The notes under the pieces were generated by a model. It was not told the DNA's origin, did no database searches, and saw only the letters and a list, made by a program, of their open reading frames with translations. Shown piece after piece: positions 10,770 to 21,200 of a stretch of DNA of 64,000 bases. How positions within the stretch are numbered: position 1 is the first letter of the stretch; the number at the start of each line of letters is the position of its first letter. Made by a program: the position numbers and the translations under genes. The stretch is from Pseudocercospora fijiensis CIRAD86 (taxonomy: Eukaryota; Ascomycota; Dothideomycetes; Mycosphaerellales; Mycosphaerellaceae): the NCBI RefSeq assembly GCF_000340215.1, contig NW_006921538.1, forward strand, positions 2,548,651 through 2,612,650. Direction: 5' to 3'.

Positions 10770-12329
10770 ATGGCGGCACAGAACGGAGAGCGGGCTTCCC
10801 AAGTGCGGGTAAACCTGAAGGCGAGAGACTCGGAAATCGAGCTGCCGGTGGAAAGTCAGGGCAGCATAGTCGTGTCAACCGGTATGCCAAGCCATCATCC
10901 TAACCCGGGTCAATACTGATTGCAATGGACAGATGTGAAAAGATATCAGCTTTCAACACTCGTCAACAAGCTTCTTGGACCAGAAAAGCCAATACCATTC
11001 GAGTTCCTCATTAATGGCCAGTTCTTACGCACATCACTCGACGAGTTCCTCACTCAAAATGGAATTTCCGCTGAATCCACACTAAACGTCGAATATGTGA
11101 AAGCCTTGGTACCTCCACTTCATGTCGCCAGCTACGAACATGACGAATGGGTCTCTTCGGTTGATATCTCTTCGAATTCAGGGGCCCCGAGTAGCCGGAT
11201 TCTGTCTGGGTCCTTCGACGGCAGCATCCGAATTTGGGATGAAAGCTCCCAAGTGATTGCCACAGGGCAATGGCATAGATCATCAGTTCAATCCGTAAAG
11301 TTCATCACTACGAATTCAATAGCTTCCGCTGGAAACGATCGCTCGATCCGCATCTGGGACTTCGAAAACAGTGATGAGAAGGACAGGGGCAAACTCACAC
11401 CCAAGCTCGAATTGCTAGGCCACAAATCTATTATCGACCGGATAGTCGTTCACGCCCCATCTTCTCGTATTCTTTCGGCTTCATCAGATCACACAATCGG
11501 TCTCTGGACAAGCTCCAAATCTTCAGCTCCAGCCGCTCCCGAAAGCAGCTCCAGCAATAAGCGCCGCAAACTCTCCGGGCCAGCAGTGTCTACTCCTCAG
11601 CGCGGAGCGCTTTCCATGCTCACAGGGCACCAGCATCACGTAAGTCAAACACCAGAGACCCTCGACTGATATCGCTCTCAGTTCCGCCGCCGAGCGAGAG
11701 CCGTGGACTCCACATCGTACACAGCACTTTCGTCTCCATCTAAATTTTCATTAGAGCGACTCAAAAATATACTAACAACTAACCAGGTCAAAGATGTCTC
11801 CTTCGACGCCCGAGACGCCACAGTAGCCTATTCAGGCTCCATGGACCACACAATCAAAACATGGGACCTCGCGACCTCAACATGCGTAACCACAATCCCA
11901 ACCACCCACTCAATCTTCAGCATCTGCCATCTCCCCACCCACTCCCTTCTGGCAGCAGGAAACACAAATAACACAATTGATCTAATCGATCTCCGGTCCA
12001 CAGCCACGAAACTTTCCTCCCTAATCTGTATAGGCCACACAAATTGGATCCGCTCCATATCGCCCAGTCCAAGCAGCAACACATATCAATTTGTTTCTGC
12101 CTCCAGCGATTCTACCTGCAAAATTTGGGACTTGAGGAGTACGAGTCAGAATGCTGCGGGGAATGCAATCGCAAAGCCCGTGTATACAATTGAAAGGGAG
12201 AGTCAGAAAGGTGCGCCGAAGTCGGCGAGGGGGAGTGAGAGTGCAGTTTTTGGTGTTGTTTGGGATGAGAAGGTGGGAATTGTTAGTGGTGGGGAGGATA
12301 AGAGGGTGCAGATTAATAGGGCTCCATGA
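10770..12329 (+). CDS. YTM1: Ribosome biogenesis WD40 protein Ytm1 (WDR12)
   Basis: Ytm1 joins Nop7 and Erb1 in the nucleolar complex that matures the 60S subunit and is removed by the Rea1 ATPase acting on its N-terminal domain. Three exons (10770-10881, 10933-11639, 11787-12329) give 453 residues. Intron 1 is 51 bp (GTATGC..ACAG) and intron 2 is 147 bp, with a canonical TACTAAC branch site at about 11,770 and acceptor AACCAG. The NLE domain spans roughly residues 12-95. WD repeats follow, for example SFDGSIRIWDES, GNDRSIRIWDFE, SSDHTIGLWTSS, SMDHTIKTWDLA and SSDSTCKIWDLR. A basic NKRRKLSG segment between repeats could be a nuclear signal. Exon 3 turns from C-rich to G-rich near 12,130. Confidence 0.95.
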
Positions 12330-13129
12330 GGGACGCTTCTGTGGGTGGTGGGGTCTATGAACCATTTAGTTCTGCCTGCGACGTGCAGAGGCATGATGAA
12401 TGCGGAGAGCGAGTGTGGAATGCGCCGACTTTTCACTTCACGATTGATCTATAGAGTAGCATGGAAGACTTTGACATTCTAGCTCGCTTGATCATAAAGC
12501 TATGCCGACGCTCCCTTCGAGAATGATCAAAGTTTCGATGAGATGGCAGGATGGTGGGCCACGTATGTCTTCGATCCCGCTCCAGTCAAGTGAGTGGCCG
12601 TACGATATCTGGATGCAAGCGCGGAAATATGCACCATAATACTGGCTCGATAATTTTACCTTACTATAGTCGGACACCTATCATACTGTACAAATTTGGA
12701 TGTTAAGCTAAGGAAGATTTGCCTCTACCCTCGATGTGCTTACTGCCCTACCATAAAATTGGTATAGTGCTTGGTTTTATCGTCCTCGATTACCAACCCT
12801 GTTCCACGTGCTGCCCATGATATACTTCCTGTACAAGCAGTCCACTCCATCTTGACAAACACTCCGCTACTTCATTCCCGCGGCGATAGCGAGGGTTGGT
12901 CGTCAGCTATGCCGTAGGATCTACGGAGTGCGACAACGAGCATTCCTCCTCCCTGCCTAGCGCTACACTGGCGCCTCAACGTCATGTTAAAAGATAGGTA
13001 CTTCTCCGTCGAGATATCCTTCAAGGTCTCGGTGCTCCGGGTAAGAGGAATACCTCGCGGGTTTACTGCGCTTCATGCCATCTTGGTGAAGACTATGACT
13101 CTCATTCGCGTATCCAAAGTCCTACTACC
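12330..13129. other. Convergent intergenic region, no gene seen
   Basis: About 0.8 kb separates the 3' ends of YTM1 and the Myb-like gene. The longest frame inside is 61 codons and carries no recognisable domain. No clear repeat or RNA gene is visible. Confidence 0.5.
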
Positions 13130-14035
13130 CTACGATGATCGGCGAGTTCGGGAACTTTGAATGCCATGATGCCGACGTAGCTTGCAGGCCTTTGAATGGA
13201 CAGATTCAAATGTCCTTTCGGGAAAAGCTTTCACGATATCGACCACTGGCAGTCCAGCCTGTATCCACGCCAGTAGTTTTTGAGTTTCCTCTCTCCCCCA
13301 TATTCCCTTACCTCTGCGTTTTCCACGGTTCCTGTCGAAATGTCTTGCACGAGCAGCATAAGCAGGACAACCCAAGATCTTGCCGATATCAGGAAATGAT
13401 AATCCCTCTTCATCATAAAGCTTTGCCAAGCGCCGATCGATTTCTGCAGTCCATTTGAAGTCTGCGGACCATTCTCTGCCTTCCTTGATGGATACGATCC
13501 TAGCTGAAATCGCGGTAGGACTGCGGTTTGGAAAATAGTCGGCGGCAATCTTTTTCCAATGCATGCCCTTCTCCATGCATTTTTCCATGAGAGCATCCTC
13601 TTGCTCAGAGTATGAGCTTAGCCTGGGGACACGTGTATCTTTTCTCAACTGTGAAGACGAAAGTTCCCGCCACTTCGAACGCAGCGAGTCTCTTGAGCGA
13701 CCGGGAAACTGTTGCATGAGAGCCAACCAAGGGGTGCTTTGAAGCTTCAGGTGCACCAGACGCTGTTTTTCGTCTTCACTCCACAGTCTCCTGGAAGAAG
13801 GACTAGCAGTCCCCTTTCTTAACTTTAAGCGCTTGTCAAGCAGCGATCGAAACGGCCGTTCAGGGAAAGCTTCTGCGATCTCTTCACTGCTTCTGTTCTG
13901 TGCGAGCATTTCTCTGAGACGACTTGTCTCATCTTCGGAGTATGGTCGCCCACCAAGGCCTCGCTTGCATGTGCTGCTCAACACGCAAGCAGTGACTGAC
14001 GGTCGTGGGCGGCATGAACTGAAAGGCAGGACCAT
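13130..14035 (-). CDS. Five-repeat Myb/SANT-like DNA-binding protein
   Basis: The frame is open up to 14125. I prefer the ATG at 14035 (MVLPFSS), giving 301 residues, because the segment above it consists largely of a CATCG tandem repeat. Five helix-turn-helix units of the Myb/SANT type follow one another, opening with GRPYSEDETSRL, RLWSEDEKQRL, SSYSEQEDALM, FKWTAEIDRRL and GIWGREETQKL. Most units end in a fingerprint such as RSRDSLRSKWREL or RTFESVHSKACKLRR. Such proteins are common and mostly uncharacterised in ascomycetes; DNA binding is inferred from the fold. An upstream exon cannot be excluded. Confidence 0.72.
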   Translation of the reverse strand: MVLPFSSCRPRPSVTACVLSSTCKRGLGGRPYSEDETSRLREMLAQNRSSEEIAEAFPERPFRSLLDKRLKLRKGTASPSSRRLWSEDEKQRLVHLKLQSTPWLALMQQFPGRSRDSLRSKWRELSSSQLRKDTRVPRLSSYSEQEDALMEKCMEKGMHWKKIAADYFPNRSPTAISARIVSIKEGREWSADFKWTAEIDRRLAKLYDEEGLSFPDIGKILGCPAYAARARHFDRNRGKRRGKGIWGREETQKLLAWIQAGLPVVDIVKAFPERTFESVHSKACKLRRHHGIQSSRTRRSS

Positions 14036-14372
14036 TGGGGAGGCCCATTCGCGAACACAGATATGCCATCGCATCGCATCGCATCGCAGGCTCTCGACTG
14101 GACTCCGTGTGTCAATGACTCGCACGAAGCCGAGGTGAGGAATGTAGTCAGCAAGGAGTCTTTGATATCGATGTTGGGATAGTGTAGTTCAAACTTGAAG
14201 GCGAGATTGAGGCGCGAACTTTTGAGTTTCATACAAGCGCGATTGGCGCCCAGGCGAGTGCCTCAGGCCGACACAATTGCCAACAGCTTTTTTGCACGTC
14301 GAATCAAACAATCGTCAATCTCTCCCGTCCTTTCCGCATCGTCCTTCCGAAGAGCAACGGCGAGTCGGCGGC
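14036..14372. promoter_or_regulatory. Divergent promoter region, Myb-like gene and ADE17
   Basis: About 340 bp separate the two chosen starts. It contains a CATCG pentamer repeated four times at 14,067-14,086, close to the Myb gene start. I see no TATA box or recognisable purine-pathway regulator site. Confidence 0.45.
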
Positions 14373-16363
14373 ATGGCTTCCGAAGCACCTCAGAAGATTG
14401 CCATTCTGTCCGTCTACGACAAGACTGGACTCCTCGACTTGGCCAAGGGACTGATCAAGCAGAATGTTCGCTTATTGGCATCTGGAGGAACTGCCAGGCT
14501 GATTCGCGAGGGTGGATTTCCTGTTGAGTGAGTCTGGCAAGAGTGATGATTCACATTCGAGACTTGACGGACTTGTGCTAAAATTGCCGGGTAGAGATGT
14601 CTCAGCGATTACAAAAGCACCGGAGATGCTCTCGGGACGCGTGAAGACTCTTCATCCGGCAGTTCATGCTGGTAAGTGGTGCTTAAAAGTCCTGCACAAC
14701 CAGCCTTCACATCGCTTCTCCAACGCTTGCCAAATCGTCTGCGGCAATTTCGTCTCCGGCCGCGACTCGGAGCGATAAGTGCTGATCCGCCATCACAGGC
14801 ATCCTCGCTCGCGATCTGGCTTCAGACGAGAAGGACCTTGCGGAGCAGAACATCAACAAGGTTGACTATGTCATCTGCAACCTCTACCCTTTCAAGGACA
14901 CAGTGGCCAAAATCAATGTCACAGTCCCGGAAGCGGTGGAAGAAATTGATATTGGCGGCGTCACTCTCATCCGCGCAGCCGCAAAGAATCACAGCCGTGT
15001 TACAATCCTCAGCGACCCAGAGGACTACCACGACTTCCTTCAGGAGCTTGCCAAGGGCGAAATTCCAGAGAAGCAACGGCAATTGTATGCGCTGAAAGCC
15101 TTCACGCACACCGCCGACTACGATACTGCTATCTCGGAATTCTTCCGCAAGAAGTATGCTGGAGACGGTACGCAGCAGCTATCTTTGCGATATGGCACAA
15201 ATCCCCACCAGAAGCCGGCCTCTGCCTTCGTGACCAACAGCAACTTACCCTTCAAGGTATTGGGAGGATCGCCTGGATACATCAACCTTCTTGATGTGCT
15301 CAACGCATGGCCGCTCGTGAAGGAGCTCGATGAAGCACTCGGCTACCCTGCTGCCGCATCATTCAAGCACGTTTCTCCTGCCGGTGCCGCTATTGGTGTG
15401 CCTCTCAGCGAACAGGAAAAGAAGGTCTACATGGTTGAAGACATAGATGGTCTCGATCAGTCCGGACTTGCACAAGCCTACGCACGTGCTAGAGGAGCCG
15501 ATCGCATGTCCAGCTTCGGTGACGTGATTGCGCTCTCTCGCGAAGTTGATCTCCCAACTGCAAAGATCATCGGAAAGGAGGTCAGCGATGGCGTTGTGGC
15601 ACCCGGCTATACCGCAGAAGCTCTCGAGATCCTCAAGAAGAAGAAGGGCGGAAAGTACCTCGTTCTGCAAATGGACAAGGCGTATACGCCACCTCCTCAG
15701 GAACAGCGCACAATTTACGGCATCACTCTGACGCAGAACCGGAACGATGCTCTGATCTCTCCTAGCAACACATTCAACTCAATCATTGTACCCAAAGAGT
15801 CGAACCCGTTGCCTGAGCCTGCGCTGCGCGATCTGACTGTGGCGACGATTGCGCTCAAGTTCACACAATCAAACTCTGTGTGTTACGCACTTAACGGCCA
15901 AGTTATCGGTCTTGGAGCAGGCCAACAATCCCGAATTCATTGCACACGTCTGGCTGGCGACAAGGCAGACAACTGGTGGATGCGTTTCCACGAGCGAACG
16001 ACTGGCATCAAGTGGAAGAAGGGCACCAAGCGTGCAGATAAATCGAACGCCATCGATCTGCTTTGCTCCGGAATCGTCCCAGAAAGTGGAATTGAGCGAT
16101 CCGAATGGGAGAAGAACTTTGAAGAGGTGCCAACACCATTCACGGCTGAAGAACGACAAGCATGGTTGAGCAAGCTTAGTGAGGTTGCTGTCTCGAGCGA
16201 TGCGTTCTTTCCGTTCACGGACAATGTGTTCAGAGTCGCTCGAAGTGGCGTCAAGTATATTGCAGCGCCCACTGGCAGTCAGAACGACCAAGCCTGCTTT
16301 TCGACTGCAGAGCAATTGGGCATAACTTTTGTGGAGCAACCCATTCGGCTATTCCACCATTAA
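14373..16363 (+). CDS. ADE17: Bifunctional AICAR transformylase / IMP cyclohydrolase (purH type)
   Basis: This enzyme carries out the last two steps of de novo IMP synthesis in the cytosol. Three exons (14373-14527, 14595-14671, 14799-16363) give 598 residues, the normal family size. The 67-bp and 127-bp introns keep phase through FPVEDVSAITK and HPAVHAGILARD. The N-terminal MGS-like IMP cyclohydrolase domain begins [18 protein letters not shown] and includes [10 protein letters not shown] and [11 protein letters not shown]. The C-terminal AICARFT domain includes [28 protein letters not shown] (Lys-His pair expected to be catalytic) and [14 protein letters not shown]. Yeast has two paralogues, ADE16 and ADE17; the symbol is used here for the family. 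Confidence 0.96.
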
Positions 16364-16704
16364 GCAATGGCTAGGAGCGACACGACTTTATTGGAGCGTT
16401 GAAGCGATTATAGATGATCTGGAAAAGTTGGTAGATAGTCCTGGCACAAATTCAACATTGACTCATCACTCTCTCCTCCTTCAGATTGCAATCGAAGCTG
16501 CGACCTCGTTCCTCCTCCTCTCCATAGAAAGCAAACAGTCCTCTTGCTATTGTTCTCAAAACATCATTGTCCTTCACTTGGACCGCTGAACCCCACATTC
16601 CAGCCCCCACTTCGCTCTGACCTCAAAAAAGAAAGCAAGAAAGCTTCCTCTACCACAACCAAACATTCTCAACACCCACCACATTCATTCCCACAACAAC
16701 AATC
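16364..16704. promoter_or_regulatory. Intergenic region between ADE17 and RAM2
   Basis: These 341 bp lie between two plus-strand genes and must hold the ADE17 terminator and RAM2 promoter. The last ~130 bp are rich in C and A on the plus strand, including CCACAACC-type pyrimidine/adenine runs typical of fungal leaders. No gene is seen. Confidence 0.5.
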
Positions 16705-17709
16705 ATGGGCAAATACTCCGACTCCCCAGAGTGGGCCGACGTAACCCCCCTCCCCACAAACGAGGGCGGTCCCAATCCCCTCGCCGCAATAGCCTACAGC
16801 GACGAATACGCAGAAACAATGTCCTACCTCCGCGCCTGCATGGCCGCTGACGAACACTCCCCACGAGTCCTCGACCTCACCGAAGACCTCATCGACATGA
16901 ATCCCGCCCACTACACCGTCTGGCTGTACCGCGCCAAAGTGCTGATAAGCGTGCACGAAAAAAAGGGAGACTTGCTCGGAGGGTTGCGAGGAGAATTAGA
17001 ATGGTTGAACGAGATTGCACTGAGCCATCAAAAGAACTACCAAATTTGGCATCATCGGAATCTGTTGGTGAATAAGATTGCGGAAGTTGGGAATGGCAAA
17101 GGCGAGGAAGTGGATATTTCCGCCGAGCGAGAATTTGTGGAGAAGATGTTTGGGTTGGATGCGAAGAATTATCATGTGTGGAGTTATCGGCAATGGCTGG
17201 TGAAGAGGTTTGGGCTTTGGAGGGAGGATGAGTATGGGGAGTTGGAGTTTACGGAGAGGATGTTGAGGAAAGATGTGAGGAATAATTCTGCGTGGAATCA
17301 TCGGTGGTATGTGATTAATGGGAATGGAGGGGGTGTGGAGGGTGATGAGGACGTGAGGGATAGGGAGATTACGTTTGCGAAGAAGGCGATTGAGAAGGCT
17401 CCGCAGAATTGTAGTCCTTGGAATTATTTGAGGGGGGTGGTGAGGAAGAGTGGAGTGGGGCTGGGGAGTTTGAAGGGGTTTGCGGAGCAGTATGCGGATT
17501 GGGAGAAGGTTGAGGGTGTGAGGAGTAGTCATGCGCTGGATTTGTTGGCGGATATCCTTGGGGAGGAGGAGGGTGGTGATGGGAAGGCGAGGGCTGGGAA
17601 GGCGTTGGATTTGCTGGCTACGAGGTATGATCCTATCCGGAAGAATTATTGGGAGTATCGGAAGGGATTGTTGGGATTGGCGCCGACTGTCGCTGCTGGT
17701 GCTGCTTGA
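16705..17709 (+). CDS. RAM2: Protein farnesyl/geranylgeranyltransferase type I alpha subunit
   Basis: Ram2 is the shared alpha subunit that pairs with a farnesyltransferase or geranylgeranyltransferase-I beta subunit to prenylate CaaX proteins such as Ras and Rho. The single exon encodes 334 residues. PPTA repeats are clear: NPAHYTVWLYRAKVL, NYQIWHHRNLLVN, NYHVWSYRQWLVKRF, NNSAWNHRWYVIN and NCSPWNYLRGVV. The tail DPIRKNYWEYRKGLL is also family-like. The start ATGGGC is the first in frame. The coding strand is C-rich up to about 16,960 and then strongly G/T-rich to the end, with no loss of frame. Confidence 0.93.
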   Translation: MGKYSDSPEWADVTPLPTNEGGPNPLAAIAYSDEYAETMSYLRACMAADEHSPRVLDLTEDLIDMNPAHYTVWLYRAKVLISVHEKKGDLLGGLRGELEWLNEIALSHQKNYQIWHHRNLLVNKIAEVGNGKGEEVDISAEREFVEKMFGLDAKNYHVWSYRQWLVKRFGLWREDEYGELEFTERMLRKDVRNNSAWNHRWYVINGNGGGVEGDEDVRDREITFAKKAIEKAPQNCSPWNYLRGVVRKSGVGLGSLKGFAEQYADWEKVEGVRSSHALDLLADILGEEEGGDGKARAGKALDLLATRYDPIRKNYWEYRKGLLGLAPTVAAGAA

Positions 17710-18281
17710 TCAAGAGCTAGTCGATCGCTGGACTCACTGCAGAAGAAGCATGGAAACACGGCGTTCAAGGAAGATACCCATGTCATTATTGAGATCGGTA
17801 ATGAAGTATTGAAAATACAAGGCCCAAAACTTTCTACATCGATACGGAAGTCTACATACTCCTTGCATCTTCGTGACCAGCGACTCGGTGGCCTATTGCT
17901 CCCGATCAATTGGACGTACCAGTGAGAGTGCGAGCCAAAATTTCACATCGCGTTGTTGCTGCAGGAGAAGGAGATGTTGTGTCTCAGGTCAGGCTGCAAA
18001 GAAAGGCACGGCTTGGCAGAGGTCACATGCGCCTTGATGAACGAGCCAAGGTCTATCCTGAGCTATACACCCGCACTTCTATACAGAGAAGGCAGGCAGC
18101 CTGCGTCCGTCCTGATTGTAGGTAATTGCGCCCAGGATCGTGTCAAAGATGCCGTCCACTTCACCTCGGGTTGATGCATGTAAACCAGAGACATATTGAC
18201 CAGAGTCGAGAAGAAACTTTCCCATGGTATCTAGATCTATTTACCGTACACATCACCATCCACAAAGATCTTCCTCCCCAC
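17710..18281. other. Convergent intergenic region, no gene seen
   Basis: These 0.57 kb separate the 3' end of RAM2 from that of the exonuclease gene. Short plus frames of 60-165 codons here are mostly antisense to the exonuclease gene. No further element is supported. Confidence 0.5.
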
Positions 18282-21200
18282 CTACGATCCAAGGCCACAC
18301 TCCTTCACCCACTTCCAATAAGCGCCCCAAACGGTTCTCGGCAGACATTGAAGGACATCTTTCAACCTTTCGCTTTGATAAGGGAGGTTCTCCTCTTTGA
18401 TGGCTTGCATGATATAGCTTGCCACCGTAGTCGACGCGAGAGGAGGTTCTCTGCAGGACTTTGCGACTTCTTGAACGCTCAAGTTTTGGTTGTGCCAGAG
18501 ATGGTATGCTCGGAGGGTGGAGTGGCCGAGTTTAGAAGGCTTTGTCACGAGAGAGGAGATCCAGTTGTCGGCGAGAGTGGTCTGTGGGTTGGACAGGGCC
18601 TGAGGCTTTGGTCGGGATGAAGCTGGTCTCAATGTGGGCTTCGCTGCTGACGTGGTCGTGGTAGGCTCCAGTGGTGGTAGCTTGGGATGAATAACAGTGT
18701 TGATGGCTTCAGAAGCCTCTTCCGATGCCGCGTTTACAGCTTCTGTGGACGCTGACTCAGCTTCAAGACTGCCCAGCTCGTAGGTATCCGGCAGCTCCTC
18801 CAAAGCATCAAAGAAGACATCATCATCCTCACCATCATCGGCTGCCTCACCGGAAGCTGTCTTCTTGGCCGCGACTCGCGAACGGACCTTCGACCTCTGC
18901 ACAGCCTGTCCGTTGCCAAGAATAAGAGGCTTGCCGGTTTCGAAATATGCAGGTCGCGGTGGAGTGGGCGTCATCGCTTTCCGCTCGTTATCTAGCTTAT
19001 TGTACAGACGAAATCCAGCATAAGCATCTGCCGCGGCATATGTCGTCTGCTGATGGTTCAAGCTTCTGCTCCAAGCTGATACACGAACGTCACTTTTCAA
19101 AAGTGGCAAAAGCAGCACATTTTGCACCTGTTCCGCAAGACTGACCAGCTTGAAGCTCACCTGACTTGGCGTCCGGACGATGCGATACATATGGCTGAGC
19201 TCAAAGACGCCACGCATGTTGATGTCGAAATACTTTCGAATCCGCGTGGCATCGCCTCCTACGTTGACGCCGGCCTTCGCGACGTTCTCGTCTTGGAGGA
19301 TCGTGCGCAAGGAAGGAGGCATGAGCTCTTCGATAGTGTCGCCTTTAAAGAGCGCCACTTGGATAAGGGCAATCTTGTCTTCAGCTGCAATTTGTACAAG
19401 GCTGATGTTCTTCTTGATGGAATCCTTATCTGAACCAGCATATTGCTCCCACTCAAGATCGAAACCAAGGACGGGCTCGTTGAGAAAGAGCTGGAGCTGC
19501 CTCTCGGCAGTCTCCATGGTCTTACAGTAGTAGACCTGTACTTTAGACCCTTCCGAGGACTTGTACAAAGTATGGGACCAGAACGCGGCCGCTGAACTTG
19601 GCGATGCCATGACAGCATCTCGATAATCCTTGGGAGGAATTTGATAGTCAAGAACCGTGGGCGCTTCGAGATTCGTGTCGATGTCTTCGGCCTTTTCAGC
19701 TGCATCTTCAGTCGCGCTAGAGCTGGGACGCGCCGACTCAGAAGTGAGATTGAGCGTTGATGGAGAGTGTCTGGGATCAAAGGCGGTTGGGAAGACAGCC
19801 TCGATGTTTGGTGCCTGCAATGCTTGACTTAAGGTGGACCATCGTAGATCTCGATGCCACATTTGGATAGCTGTCGAGAAGCGTCGACTGTGAGTATGGT
19901 ACGGCCAAGGTCGATAGGGCGCTGGCTGCGATACCGTTGGCCTTAGCTTTAAATATCCTCCACTGCCGCCACCAGTGCCGAGGCTTGACTTGAGATCAGA
20001 AATGCTAAGCTGGCTTGGCTTAGACTGCTGTGGCACCAGACGAGTGCGCTTTCGCCGAGGAATTGGAGCAGTCTTGTTAATTTTGATATCCAATCCGGTC
20101 TCAGCGTTGCCACTGGCGGTCGAAACCCCACTGGCTTGAGGGTCCGAAGTGTTGGAGCCTGTTGGCGAGGCATCATTACCATTCAAGCGAGTCGCTGGGA
20201 CATCGACTGCTCCGCCTTGCGTGGATGATGGGTCCTCTACATCAGCTCCCTCTGACTGCATTTCGCCATGCTGCACGGGACTTCCGACTTCCGACTTCCC
20301 TTCCTTAATCTGAGCCGAGGACAGGCTGGCAAGCTGAGTCGGATCTACGTGAACGCCTGAGCTCTCCAAGACAGCAATCTTTCTCTTGACGGCGGTGATG
20401 TTTTCGTCAATTAGTCTAACGCTCTCTGGTTCGCTTATACGTAGACCACGCGCCCGGTTGAGGAGCGGTATCTGCTTATGATAGTCGAGAAGAAGTGCTT
20501 CAGGTCTCCGTCCAGCTAAAGAGCGACGCAAATTCACTATCCCCGCACGCGAAAGCGTCTTCAATTGCAACGTTTTTGGAAGTTTGCGGCTTGCGGCAGA
20601 GCTCGATTTGTTCGCCAGATTTGCGCTTCGATCCGACTTTGTTGATCTCGTAGCGACTGGAGATGCCGCGGGCGCCGACCATGCGCGCTCACGTTTCGTC
20701 ATTGCGATTTTCGCGCGCTTTCCAACGATCGCTTCGAGAAGTCGCTGCTCACGCGCCCGTGACTCGCGTAGTCGGGCAGTCTGCTCACTATCAAATTTTC
20801 TTTCCGCTTCTTCAAGGTCGGTCACGCCCAGTTCCTCCTCGTACATGCTTCTCTGGCGTATGAGCCGTACGTGGATCTCGAACTGCGTATTCAGCTTTCG
20901 TTCTGTCTCGCGTAGTGATCTTTTAGCTCGCTGATCTTTGGCATCTTCCACTGCCTTGGTATGCTGATTGGTGACCTCGTGCAGACGTTTCCGAAGTTCG
21001 TCGATGTGTGTCTCGATTCGCTTTTGAGTCGGGCTCAGATTGAGGTTCACTTTGAATGACTCCGAATAACGTAGCTGATCGAAATACGCAAAATTCATGT
21101 CGATGAGGCGTAGCCTCTCTCTGGCCAGTCCTAGCTCAGCTTCAACCTCAGTCCGCTGTGCGTCAAGCAAGGTACCCTGCAACCTCTCCTCTAGCCTCTT

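Noticed and set aside
14036..14125. Upstream extension of the Myb-like protein
   Set aside because: The added residues come largely from a CATCG tandem repeat and show no coding character; the ATG at 14035 is preferred.
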